Origin: an uncultured Coriobacteriia bacterium
Lineage (GTDB): Bacteria; Actinomycetota; Coriobacteriia; Coriobacteriales; QAMH01
Direction of reading: 5' to 3'
Assembly (NCBI GenBank): GCA_949283445.1
Contig: CASDTD010000063.1
Location: 1-14,764, forward strand
Length of the DNA stretch: 14,764 nucleotides
Below the pieces are notes generated by a model. The model was not told where the DNA came from and did no database searches. It was given only the letters and a program-made list of their open reading frames with translations. Made by a program: the position numbers and the translations under genes. This document shows, piece by piece, positions 1 to 6,199 of the stretch. How positions within the stretch are numbered: the first letter of the stretch is position 1; every line of letters starts with the position of its first letter.

Positions 1-1
1 C

Positions 2-535
2 CTGCACACCACGCGCCCGCGCACGTTCCTTTCTTCCGGCGGCGCCGGCACGATGGGCTTCGGCCTGCCGGCGGCGGTCGGCGCGCAGATGGGCATGCCC
101 GACTCGCTCGTGGTCTGCGTGGCAGGCGACGGCTCGCTGCAGATGAACATCCAGGAGATGGCCACCGCGCACGAGCGCCACTTGCCCGTCAAGGTGCTGC
201 TGCTCGACAACAGCACGCTGGGCATGGTGCACCAGTGGCAGGACCTCTTCTACAACGACCGCTACAGCCAGACGGAGTTCACGGGCAACCCCGACTTCGT
301 GAAGCTGGCCGAGGCGTTCGGCTGGGACGGCGAGCGCGTGGAGAAGCCCGCCGACCTCGAGGGCGCCATGAAGAGGTGGCTGGAATCTGACAACGCGGCC
401 CTGCTGCAGGTCATCGTCCCCTCGTCCGAGAACGTGTACCCGATGGTTCCCGCCGGCGGCACGCTGACCGGCATGATCGGCGTGGTCGAGCTGGGCGAAG
501 ACGGCAAGCCCGTCGACAAGAAGAAGGGGGAGTAG
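2..535 (+). CDS. ilvB: Acetolactate synthase large subunit, 3' part (5' end outside window)
   Basis: The frame is open from the first bases, so only the C-terminal 177 residues are present. The enzyme condenses two pyruvates (or pyruvate and 2-ketobutyrate) to acetohydroxy acids, the first common step of valine, leucine and isoleucine synthesis, in the cytoplasm. What is seen is the TPP-binding C-terminal domain: FLSSGGAGTMGFGLPAA, then the GDGS motif (GDGSLQMNIQEM), then LLDNSTLGMVHQWQ, which in the family usually reads NN where this has DN. The Gln-Trp-Gln and the Phe-Tyr segment after it are typical of acetohydroxyacid synthases and separate it from other TPP enzymes. It ends in TAG two bases before ilvN, so the two subunits are translationally coupled. 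The identity is secure; the upstream regulatory region cannot be seen. Confidence 0.95.
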   Translation: MHTTRPRTFLSSGGAGTMGFGLPAAVGAQMGMPDSLVVCVAGDGSLQMNIQEMATAHERHLPVKVLLLDNSTLGMVHQWQDLFYNDRYSQTEFTGNPDFVKLAEAFGWDGERVEKPADLEGAMKRWLESDNAALLQVIVPSSENVYPMVPAGGTLTGMIGVVELGEDGKPVDKKKGE

Positions 536-537
536 CC

Positions 538-1023
538 ATGTCACGTACGCTTTCCATCTTGGTCGACAACGCGCCCGGTGTGCTGACGCGCGTGTGCGGC
601 CTGGTCGCTCGCCGCGGTTTCAACATCGAGTCGCTCGCGGTCAGCCACACCGAAGACTCCACGCGCAGCCGCGTGACCATGGTCGTCGACGCCGACGAGG
701 TCATCGTCGAGCAGGTGACCAAGCAGTTGCACAAGCTCATCAACGTCTACAAGGTCAACGACCTGACGGAAGTCGACCACATCGACCGCGAGCTCGTGCT
801 CTACAAGGTCAACGCTGAGCCCGCCCGTCGCGGCGAGATCATGGAGCTCGTCAGCGTGTTCCGCGCCCGCATCGTCGACGTCGCGTCGCAAAGCCTCACC
901 ATCGAGGCCACGGGCACCGAAGACAAGCTCAAGGCCATGGAAGATTTGCTGCGCGCCTACGGCATCAAGCAGATCATCCGCTCCGGCAAGATCGCCATCA
1001 GCCGCGGGTCGGCAAGCGAGTAG
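538..1023 (+). CDS. ilvN: Acetolactate synthase small (regulatory) subunit
   Basis: A 161-residue protein, the usual length for the family. It binds the large subunit, raises its activity and confers feedback inhibition by valine. The N-terminal ACT domain (about residues 3-75) is plain: [20 protein letters not shown], then [16 protein letters not shown]. The second half (about 80-158, ELVLYKVNA through [12 protein letters not shown]) is the conserved C-terminal ALS_ss domain. The start is fixed by the G-rich Shine-Dalgarno AGGGGG at 525-530 inside the end of ilvB, 7 bases before the ATG. It is followed by a 118-base spacer before ilvC, longer than the ilvB-ilvN junction. I see no strong terminator in that spacer, so ilvC is probably co-transcribed. 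Confidence 0.95.
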   Translation: MSRTLSILVDNAPGVLTRVCGLVARRGFNIESLAVSHTEDSTRSRVTMVVDADEVIVEQVTKQLHKLINVYKVNDLTEVDHIDRELVLYKVNAEPARRGEIMELVSVFRARIVDVASQSLTIEATGTEDKLKAMEDLLRAYGIKQIIRSGKIAISRGSASE

Positions 1024-1123
1024 GCATCTCCGCGAATCGGGCGCGCCACGCCTCGAGGAGCGTGTACATACAAAGGTATCTTTGCGGCATGCGGGCAGAT
1101 GGCCTGCACCGTTAGGAAACGAA

Positions 1124-1131
1124 AGGAAAGG
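1124..1131 (+). promoter_or_regulatory. Ribosome binding site that fixes the ilvC start
   Basis: AGGAAAGG lies 10 bases before the ATG at 1142. The open frame runs further upstream to an ATG at 1082, but those 20 codons do not resemble the family and lack a ribosome site, so 1142 is the start. The rest of the 1024-1141 spacer holds only a weak six-pair hairpin around 1090-1106; I see no riboswitch or T-box. Confidence 0.75.
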
Positions 1132-1141
1132 CATCAGAGTT

Positions 1142-2155
1142 ATGGCAGTGACGATTTACTACGAAAGCGACTGCAAGCCCGAGGTCATCAAGGGCAAGAA
1201 GATCGCCATCATCGGTTACGGTTCGCAGGGCCACGCCCATGCGCTGAACCTGGCCGACAGCGGCTGCGATGTGCGCGTCGGCCTGCGCGAGGGCTCCAAG
1301 TCCTGGGCCAAGGCCGAGGAAGCCGGCCTGAAGGTCATGCCCACCGAGCAGGCGGCCGAGGAAGCCGACCTCATCATGATTCTCGTCCCCGACGAGGTCC
1401 AGGCCAAGACCTACAAGGAGCAGATCGAGCCGCACCTGAAGGCCGGTGACACGCTCGCCTTCGCCCATGGCTTCAACATCCACTACGGCTACATCAAGGC
1501 CCCCGAGGACGTCAACGTCATTATGTGCGCCCCCAAGGGTCCCGGCCACATCGTGCGTCGTCAGTTCCAGGACGGCTTCGGCGTGCCCGACCTGGCCTGC
1601 GTCGCGCAGGACGCCACGGGCGACGCCTGGGATATCGCGCTGGCCTACTGCTGGGGCGTCGGCGGTGCCCGTTCCGGCATCATCAAGGCCACGTTCGCGG
1701 AAGAGACCGAAGAGGACCTCTTCGGCGAGCAGGCGGTTCTCTGCGGCGGCCTGGTCGAGCTGGTCAAGGCCGGCTTTGAGACGCTGGTCGACGCCGGTTA
1801 CCCGCCCGAGCTGGCGTACTTCGAGTGCTACCACGAGATGAAGATGATCGTCGACCTCATGTACGAGAGCGGCATCCACTTCATGAACTACTCCATCTCC
1901 AACACCGCCGAGTACGGCGAGTACTACGCTGGCCCGAAGGTCATCAACGAAGAGTCCCGCAAGGCCATGAAGGAGATTCTGGAGCGCATTCAGAACGGCG
2001 AGTTCGCCAAGGAGTTCGTCGCCGACTGCGAGAACGGCCACAAGGTCCTGCTCGAGAAGCGCGAAGAGATCAACACCCACGAGATCGAGAAGGTCGGCGC
2101 CAAGATCCGCGCCATGTTCCCGTGGATTAAGTCGGACGAAGAGGCCGACAAGTAG
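1142..2155 (+). CDS. ilvC: Ketol-acid reductoisomerase, class I
   Basis: A 337-residue protein with the length of the short class I enzymes. It isomerises and reduces acetohydroxy acids to dihydroxy acids with NAD(P)H and Mg2+, the second common step of branched-chain amino acid synthesis. The Rossmann motif [13 protein letters not shown] sits at residues 25-37 and is followed by the cofactor loop GLREGSKSW (48-56). The two loop serines fit the usual NADPH-phosphate pocket, an inference only. Active-site landmarks are H109 in AHGFNIH, K132 in PKGPGH, the metal ligands D192 and E196 in EEDLFGEQ, E228 and E232 in ECYHE, and the substrate serine in SISNTAEYG (251-259). All key residues are present. 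Last gene of the ilv cluster; hairpins and a terminator follow. Confidence 0.97.
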   Translation: MAVTIYYESDCKPEVIKGKKIAIIGYGSQGHAHALNLADSGCDVRVGLREGSKSWAKAEEAGLKVMPTEQAAEEADLIMILVPDEVQAKTYKEQIEPHLKAGDTLAFAHGFNIHYGYIKAPEDVNVIMCAPKGPGHIVRRQFQDGFGVPDLACVAQDATGDAWDIALAYCWGVGGARSGIIKATFAEETEEDLFGEQAVLCGGLVELVKAGFETLVDAGYPPELAYFECYHEMKMIVDLMYESGIHFMNYSISNTAEYGEYYAGPKVINEESRKAMKEILERIQNGEFAKEFVADCENGHKVLLEKREEINTHEIEKVGAKIRAMFPWIKSDEEADK

Positions 2156-2189
2156 TCGCTTGCACGATGCACCTCATCTGGGGGCTCCC

Positions 2190-2223
2190 TTCCGCCTCAC
2201 GTGCTTAGCACGCTTCGGCGGAA
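2190..2223 (+). other. Two-part hairpin in the ilvC 3' region
   Basis: TTCCGCC (2190-2196) pairs perfectly with GGCGGAA (2217-2223), and inside it CGTGC (2200-2204) pairs with GCACG (2208-2212) around TTA. No T-run follows, so this is not a standard intrinsic terminator; it could be a 3'-end stabiliser or processing element. It begins 34 bases after the ilvC stop. Confidence 0.55.
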
Positions 2224-2237
2224 CTGTCGCCCTCACC

Positions 2238-2269
2238 TGAGGCACCTTGAGCAAGCTTAAGGCACCTCA
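2238..2269 (+). terminator. Second hairpin after ilvC, weak terminator candidate
   Basis: The 32 bases are almost fully self-complementary: TGAGG (2238-2242) with CCTCA (2265-2269), a symmetric CA/CA internal loop, then CCTTGAGC (2245-2252) with GCTTAAGG (2255-2262) with one G-U pair. The downstream tract TTCTTTAT at 2275-2282 is T-rich but offset by five bases. The string GGCACCTCAA recurs at 2261 and 2353. Confidence 0.45.
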
Positions 2270-2376
2270 AGCCGTTCTTTATGGATTCGAGGCGTCTCGC
2301 TGACGGTGCCGAAGATGGGGTGATTCCGAAAAACTTGCGGCTAGCCATTAGGGGCACCTCAACCGGTCTTTGCAAG

Positions 2377-2408
2377 CGCCGGCGGGCATTGAGCCTGCCG
2401 GCGTTTTT
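2377..2408 (+). terminator. Rho-independent terminator of the ilv cluster
   Basis: An 11-pair GC-rich stem, CGCCGGCGGGC (2377-2387) against GCCTGCCGGCG (2393-2403) with one G-U pair and a five-base loop, runs straight into TTTTT (2404-2408). It is oriented for + transcription. The opposite side has no T-run, so it should not terminate the convergent hipA transcript. Confidence 0.88.
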
Positions 2409-2419
2409 CGAGAGGCGAG

Positions 2420-3688
2420 TTATCCGAGAATCGCTTCGGCGCGATTGATGACTCCTTCTACGAGCGGCTCTACAAACGTCCTCACTTGGGGAAACCCCTT
2501 TTCGGAGATTGCCTCTGCCTCATCGCGTATTGCTGGGGGAATGGCCTCGGCCAAGCTCTGGAGATTCTGAAGGGCCAGTTTTAGCGGAATACCGCTGTCA
2601 TGCATGGTTTGTTCGAACAGAGGGCGCGATACGTGGTCAATTCTCCTATCACCGCCAAAGGAAACGCCCATTTCGAGATAGATATTTGGATAGGCAACCG
2701 TGCTGACGACGTCATAAAGGGGCGCTGCTTCGCGATTATCCCAGCTGCGGTTGTAGAGAAGGGCGAAATTCTTGAGGTGGTTGTCGCAATTGCCAATCAG
2801 GTAATCGAACAGCACATATTCGACCAAGAGGCTGGATTCGCCAAAAGCGTTTTGGCAGTTTCGCCTTGCTGTGGATGAAAGCAGGGAAAGGTATGAACCG
2901 CCTGTTGGCTCATATTTCAGGTGATTCGACGTTGCCTGACAGAAATCTTCTTGGTGGATCCTCATGGGTGCGGGCATGCCGTCAATCTCTCTTGAAGAAT
3001 CTGAGACGATACGGTCAAACCTCTGGGCTGCCAAAAGCGGCTCTTCCCCTTCGACACGTATGAGGAAACACTCTGCCGCCGGAAAATCACAGCGACGCGC
3101 GACGCCAAGGCAAAGCGCCTCGTTTATGGTCTCGAGGGGAAACTGGCTTGCATTGGCAGCTTTTACGATGTGCGTAGAGGGCGCGCCTCCAAGAGGGAAA
3201 AACCATTTATCCGCTTCTTTGTCCAGGTAAAGCCCGATTTTTGCCATGGCGCCCGTTAGCGAAAGACGAGTCTTGCTCATTGTCTGCACTGCAGTCTCAA
3301 GCGGTTTTTGAGCGAATTCGTCAAGATAGCCGGTTTCAACTGGCCTGTAGGAGGGCTGGGAGTAGGGCACTTCGTCGCCAATGGAGAAAAGGAGCGCTCC
3401 CAGAGACTCGTTGTTCAGATATTGCAGGTAAGGAAGAAATTCTTCCTCGCTCGCATGGAGTATCCGAGAAAAGGCTTTGCGCGCCGCTCCTTCGGGGATG
3501 AGCCCCGAAAAGAAGCAACTTGTGGCTTGCGCGGAGTGAGGGAGCGGGGAAAGGGGCAGGGAAACGGAAATGGGCTCTTCGGAGTAATCGGCATCATAGG
3601 AAAAGCGGATTTCGTCGTCGACGTTCCCGATAGTCCCCACATGTTGCACGTCACCTTGGAATTCCCGCCATACGTCAATAGCATTCAT
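2420..3688 (-). CDS. hipA: HipA-type serine/threonine kinase toxin
   Basis: A 422-residue protein close to the length of E. coli HipA (440). HipA kinases phosphorylate translation factors such as glutamyl-tRNA synthetase and cause growth arrest; this target is known for E. coli only. The N-terminal subdomain is at about 1-105 (VWREFQGDVQHVG start) and the kinase domain at about 140-415. Visible motifs are SLTGAMAK at 143-150, matching the serine-glycine loop of HipA but with Met-Ala where Gln-Glu is usual, K176 in HIVK, HQED at 245-248, the catalytic segment GNCDNHLKN (D302, N307) and YDVVS with metal-binding D326. No frameshift is seen, so it is probably active. AGGAAA (3698-3703 on the - strand) lies 9 bases before the ATG, inside the end of hipB. 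GC in a hand-counted 60-base sample (2581-2640) is 52%, against 68% in serA (13501-13560), suggesting transfer. Confidence 0.92.
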   Translation of the reverse strand: MNAIDVWREFQGDVQHVGTIGNVDDEIRFSYDADYSEEPISVSLPLSPLPHSAQATSCFFSGLIPEGAARKAFSRILHASEEEFLPYLQYLNNESLGALLFSIGDEVPYSQPSYRPVETGYLDEFAQKPLETAVQTMSKTRLSLTGAMAKIGLYLDKEADKWFFPLGGAPSTHIVKAANASQFPLETINEALCLGVARRCDFPAAECFLIRVEGEEPLLAAQRFDRIVSDSSREIDGMPAPMRIHQEDFCQATSNHLKYEPTGGSYLSLLSSTARRNCQNAFGESSLLVEYVLFDYLIGNCDNHLKNFALLYNRSWDNREAAPLYDVVSTVAYPNIYLEMGVSFGGDRRIDHVSRPLFEQTMHDSGIPLKLALQNLQSLAEAIPPAIRDEAEAISEKGFPQVRTFVEPLVEGVINRAEAILG

Positions 3689-3693
3689 CGCGT

Positions 3694-3960
3694 CTACTTT
3701 CCTCGGATGCTGGCAATAAAATCAACGCCAAGGCCGTTTGCCATTCGCAGCACCGTTTCGAATGCCACGGTTGGCTTGCCTCGCTCGATTTCGCTGACAA
3801 GCCTCTGGCTGCATCCCATGAAATTGGCTATATCAGTCTGAGTGTAGCCGAGCTCTTTACGGCGCAATTTCAGTATGTTCCCCAGTTGGGCGGAATCGTA
3901 GAATACGGTTTTGCCGGGTTGATCGTATCTTGCGTCAAGTTTTGTTCTCATGGCAACCAT
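3694..3960 (-). CDS. hipB: HipB-type antitoxin, XRE-family repressor
   Basis: An 88-residue protein with one helix-turn-helix domain at about residues 25-85 (LRRKELGYTQTDIANFMG, then CSQRLVSEIERGKPTVAFE). HipB proteins neutralise HipA by binding it and repress the operon by binding palindromic operators. It ends five bases before hipA, the classic antitoxin-first arrangement. The start is uncertain: ATGs at 3960 and 3951 are in frame and neither has a Shine-Dalgarno sequence, so translation may be leaderless or begin from a very short leader. Three matching palindromes (3962-3979, 4000-4017, 4039-4056) lie directly upstream and are the obvious autoregulatory sites. Base composition is AT-rich compared with the flanks, as for hipA. 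Confidence 0.9.
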   Translation of the reverse strand: MVAMRTKLDARYDQPGKTVFYDSAQLGNILKLRRKELGYTQTDIANFMGCSQRLVSEIERGKPTVAFETVLRMANGLGVDFIASIRGK

Positions 3961-3961
3961 C

Positions 3962-3979
3962 TATTACGTATAAGTAATA
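3962..3979. promoter_or_regulatory. hipBA operator O1
   Basis: TATTAC-N6-GTAATA, a perfect 6+6 palindrome immediately upstream of the hipB start. It would overlap any hipB promoter core. It shares arms and 18-bp length with two further sites upstream. Confidence 0.7.
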
Positions 3980-3999
3980 CAATCTCAGCTACTCAATAA

Positions 4000-4017
4000 T
4001 AATACCTATCGGTAATA
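4000..4017. promoter_or_regulatory. hipBA operator O2
   Basis: TAATAC-N6-GTAATA. It has the same right arm and spacer length as O1, with one change in the left arm. Its centre is 38 bp from the O1 centre. Confidence 0.65.
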
Positions 4018-4038
4018 AAACAAGTGATGTGAGAAAAA

Positions 4039-4056
4039 TATTGCCGATGGGTAATA
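4039..4056. promoter_or_regulatory. hipBA operator O3
   Basis: TATTGC-N6-GTAATA. Again the right arm is identical and the left arm differs by one base. Its centre is 39 bp from O2. It lies nearest to the divergent methyltransferase remnant and could link the two directions. Confidence 0.65.
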
Positions 4057-4123
4057 AAACGCCAATTTGCGTTTTCTGCTATGTTTGAGCCTGACGTTTT
4101 GCATGTACGGGGAAAGACAGACC

Positions 4124-4279
4124 TTGACGAATCATATCGAACAGCAGCGTGCTGCGAAGGAGTTCGTAAAGCGCTGGCAGGCTGCCGAAGGCAGCGAGGA
4201 ACGTGAGGCGCGCAGTCGGCACGGTAGCGAAAAAGCTCGGGGAGGGTATCCTCATGGACAAAGCCGCAACCGAAGGTAA
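4124..4279 (+). pseudogene. Amputated 5' end of a probable DNA methyltransferase gene
   Basis: A TTG at 4124 is preceded at 7 bases by a good ribosome site, GGGGAAAG (4109-4116). The first 30 codons read LTNHIEQQRAAKEFVKRW, then QAAEGSEEREARS. From memory, this matches the N-terminal helix of large class I SAM-dependent DNA methyltransferases (MmeI-like or type II fused restriction-modification enzymes), which continue with an aromatic FW segment after such a sequence. Here homology appears to stop near 4213 and the frame then runs through unrelated sequence to a stop at 4279, inside the TetR gene. I read it as a deletion remnant: start signals kept, almost the whole enzyme lost. The family call rests on about 30 residues and could be wrong. 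The short frame is unlikely to make a functional protein. Confidence 0.5.
4239..4245 (+). promoter_or_regulatory. Ribosome binding site that fixes the TetR-family start
   Basis: GGGAGGG (4239-4245) lies 8 bases before the ATG at 4254. This favours that ATG over a GTG at 4203 in the same frame, which falls in the methyltransferase remnant. Confidence 0.75.
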
Positions 4280-4820
4280 GGCGCTCGAGACGAAGCTTGC
4301 CATCGTGCGCACCCTAAACGAGATGAGCAAGACGCGCCCGTTTTCCCGCCTGGGCGTGGCCGACGTCGCCAAGGAGATGGGCATCAGCCGCTCGAGTTTC
4401 TACTACCATTTCTCCGACCGCAATGATGCCGTGCAATGGCTGTCGAAACGCGCCTTCGCGCAGGGTATCGACCAAATTGGCCGCACGCTTTCCTGGCTTG
4501 AGGGCCATTACCTCACGACGCGGATGCTCTACGACTACCGCTTCTTGATCTGTGCCGCCGCAGAAGACGACAGCTACGGTGGTGCCGTGCTCTTCTACCG
4601 GCGCGACCGCATGGCGACGCTTGCCGAGACGCTGCGCATGCACGGGGTCGAGATGACCGAGGACCTTTCGTTTCAGATCGCGTCGTTGGCGGCGTCGGAG
4701 CAGGCCATGACCGTCTCGTTTCTGCGCGGCGAATTCGGCGACATGACGGCTTGGTCGTTTTGCCAGCATATCGTCTCCATCGTGCCCGAAGGCCTGAAGC
4801 AAGCGCTTGGCGAGCGCTAG
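4254..4820 (+). CDS. TetR/AcrR-family transcriptional regulator
   Basis: A 188-residue protein of normal family length. The N-terminal DNA-binding domain covers about residues 12-60; its recognition region reads GVADVAKEMGISRSSFYYHF at 34-53, the signature ending of the TetR helix-turn-helix. Residues 70-188 form an all-helical ligand/dimer domain with no match I recognise; it is rich in aromatic residues (YDYRF, FYRRD). The effector and targets are unknown. No palindromic operator is evident in front of it. It is convergent with the dehydrogenase gene 4934-5692, so the pair do not share a promoter, and any regulatory link would be in trans. Its own 5' region is the scar of the methyltransferase remnant, so its native promoter may have been replaced when the island inserted. 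Confidence 0.88.
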   Translation: MDKAATEGKALETKLAIVRTLNEMSKTRPFSRLGVADVAKEMGISRSSFYYHFSDRNDAVQWLSKRAFAQGIDQIGRTLSWLEGHYLTTRMLYDYRFLICAAAEDDSYGGAVLFYRRDRMATLAETLRMHGVEMTEDLSFQIASLAASEQAMTVSFLRGEFGDMTAWSFCQHIVSIVPEGLKQALGER

Positions 4821-4848
4821 GCGCATCGGCTCTCCCTCGAAAACGCGA

Positions 4849-4880
4849 ACGCCCCCGCATCACTGAGGATGCGGGGGCGT
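4849..4880. terminator. Hairpin terminator between convergent genes
   Basis: A perfect 13-bp stem, ACGCCCCCGCATC (4849-4861) with its complement at 4868-4880, around a six-base loop. On the - strand it is followed after four bases by TTTT, which suits the dehydrogenase transcript. On the + strand there is no T-run, but the hairpin is strong enough to block or stabilise the TetR transcript end. Confidence 0.75.
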
Positions 4881-4933
4881 CGAGTGAAGGAGCGCGAAAG
4901 CGGCAGCCTGCGAAGGCGATGGCCGCTTGTCGC

Positions 4934-5692
4934 TTAGTACAGCGTGGTGCCGTGGTCGACGTAGAGAATCTGCGCCGTGACGGCCTTGGAGGCGTCGGAC
5001 GCGAAGTACAGCGCAGCCTGGGCCTGGTCCTCGGCCTGCGCTTCGGGCAGGGACTGGTCCATATGGCGTGCGCAGACGCCGGCGAACTCGTCGAAGGTGG
5101 CCAGCTTGTCGGGGGTGTTGAGCGCCGTGGGCGTGGGGCCGGGGGCGACAGCGTTGCAGCGGATGTCGGTGTCGGCGTAGTAGCAGGCGATGTTCTTGGT
5201 CATGCCGTTGACAGCAGCCTTGGCGGCGGAGTAGGAGATGCCGGCAACGCCCTGGCTGCCGATGGAGGAAATGTTGATGATGGAGCCAGCGCCACGCTTC
5301 TCCATGTCCTCCAGCACGTACTTGCACATCCAGAACGTGGAGTACTGGTCGACCTTCACGACGTAGTCGTACCAATCCTCTTCGCAACGGCAGATGGGCT
5401 TATGCTTGTCGGCAATGCCGGCGGAGTTCACGAGCACGTCGACGCGGCCGTACTCGGCGAGGCAGGCATCGACCGCTGCGCGGCAATCTTCCATCTTGGA
5501 GACATCGGCAGAGAAAGCAGCTGCCGTGCCGCCGTTGGCGACAATTTCGTCGACGACTTCCTGGTTCTTGTCCTCACGACGCGCGACGCAGAAAACAGAA
5601 GCGCCTTCCTTCGCGAAAAGCAGCGCCGTCGCCTTGCCGATGCCGGAGTTGGCGCCCGTCACGAGCGCGATCTTGCCATCAAGCTGTCCCAT
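4934..5692 (-). CDS. Short-chain dehydrogenase/reductase (SDR), classical type
   Basis: A 252-residue NAD(P)-dependent oxidoreductase of classical SDR length. TGANSGIG at 12-19 is the dinucleotide motif. ARRED at 37-41 after the second strand places arginines where NADP(H)-preferring members have them. DV at 63-64 and NSAG at 89-92 follow, and YSAAK gives the catalytic Tyr154 and Lys158, with Ser142/143 before it. The helix-4 position that is Asn in the usual Asn-Ser-Tyr-Lys tetrad (VNL) reads Asp115 here (KVDQYSTF). The start at 5692 is supported by AGGAAGG (5701-5707) at 8 bases; upstream in-frame codons run into intergenic sequence. A TATGCT at 5745-5750 is a weak -10 candidate. Substrate is unknown: a hydroxysteroid, sugar or alcohol are all possible, and nothing here decides it. 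Confidence 0.9.
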   Translation of the reverse strand: MGQLDGKIALVTGANSGIGKATALLFAKEGASVFCVARREDKNQEVVDEIVANGGTAAAFSADVSKMEDCRAAVDACLAEYGRVDVLVNSAGIADKHKPICRCEEDWYDYVVKVDQYSTFWMCKYVLEDMEKRGAGSIINISSIGSQGVAGISYSAAKAAVNGMTKNIACYYADTDIRCNAVAPGPTPTALNTPDKLATFDEFAGVCARHMDQSLPEAQAEDQAQAALYFASDASKAVTAQILYVDHGTTLY

Positions 5693-5813
5693 GGTTTTCG
5701 CCTTCCTATTTGAAGTGGCTGGGTCGGGTTTTCCCGATGGGGTGAGCATAGCGAGCGCGCGCTGGCCGGTGAAAGACGCGGCTGCACACAAATTGCGATG
5801 TGTAGGGTTGGCG

Positions 5814-5963
5814 GACACTTCGGGCTTCTAGTGAGTACGCCGCCGGGGGCATCGGGGCACTTGGGGCTTCTGGTGAGTACGAAGAGCACGTATGCGGCAC
5901 TCAGCAGCGGGGCCAAGTGCCGCAAGAGGGCGCGCAAGGTACTCACCAGAGGCCCGAAGTGCA
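5814..5963. repeat. Regularly spaced 25-bp repeat array 1 (four units, orientation ++ --)
   Basis: The four units are 5814-5838 (+), 5856-5880 (+), 5897-5921 (-) and 5939-5963 (-). Each starts with a form of GRCACTT and ends with TGAGTAC (TGAGTGC in the third); the middle is GGGC then YTCT-like sequence. Spacers are 17, 16 and 17 bases, so unit starts step by 42, 41 and 42. The inner pair of opposite units can pair at 19 of 25 positions around a 16-base loop, and the outer pair can extend the fold. No unit is found one period before 5814 or after 5963. The array fills most of the 298-base gap between the SDR start and the zinc-ribbon gene. Short open frames across it are products of the repeat, not genes. 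Function unknown. Confidence 0.9.
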
Positions 5964-5990
5964 CCGGCCGCTGTCGCTAGCGCGTGCGGT

Positions 5991-6173
5991 CTAGCGCGCC
6001 TCGGGCGTTCCCGGCGGCCGCATGACAGCAGCTCCGCAGTGCGGGCAGCATGCCTGCCCCGGTTGCAGGACGGTGCCGCACTTGAAGCAACGCTGCTGGA
6101 TGCGGGTGATTTTGCGCAGCTTCGGGTTGTCGAGCTTGCCGCACTTGTTGCAGTTGTTGCACCCGTAGCACAT
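5991..6173 (-). CDS. Small Cys-rich zinc-ribbon protein
   Basis: A 60-residue protein with two cysteine groups. The N-terminal group is MCYGCNNCNKCG, with C2, C5, C8 and C11 in a CxxCxxCxxC run. The C-terminal group is a standard zinc ribbon, CFKCG (C29, C32) and CPHCG (C43, C46). The basic linker KLRKITRIQQR lies between them. Zinc-ribbon proteins of this kind mostly bind metal, nucleic acid or a protein partner; no specific role can be assigned. The chosen ATG is 26 bases after the FKBP stop on the same strand, which suggests co-transcription. No clear ribosome site precedes it, and the frame is open further upstream, but those codons lie in the FKBP gene. The stop at 5991 lies in a short palindrome (CGCTAG 5975-5980, CTAGCG 5991-5996). 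Confidence 0.75.
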   Translation of the reverse strand: MCYGCNNCNKCGKLDNPKLRKITRIQQRCFKCGTVLQPGQACCPHCGAAVMRPPGTPEAR

Positions 6174-6199
6174 GCTGTGCCAGTGTTTTCTCGCCGCGA

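Noticed and set aside
1024..1141. T-box or riboswitch ahead of ilvC
   Set aside because: The spacer has no T-box sequence, no terminator/antiterminator pair and only one weak short hairpin.
1112..2080. 322-codon open frame on the - strand
   Set aside because: It is antisense to ilvC, has low-complexity Leu/Val/Asp-rich translation and no recognisable domain.
4934..5692. Specific call as a bile-acid hydroxysteroid dehydrogenase
   Set aside because: Such SDRs are common in this group of bacteria, but nothing in the residues or neighbours identifies a steroid substrate.
4254..5692. TetR regulator controlling the adjacent SDR gene
   Set aside because: The genes are convergent and share no promoter, and no matching palindrome was seen in front of either.
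5798..5980. Small open frame across array 1
   Set aside because: It is made of the same repeat-derived peptide pattern and has no ribosome site or independent support.
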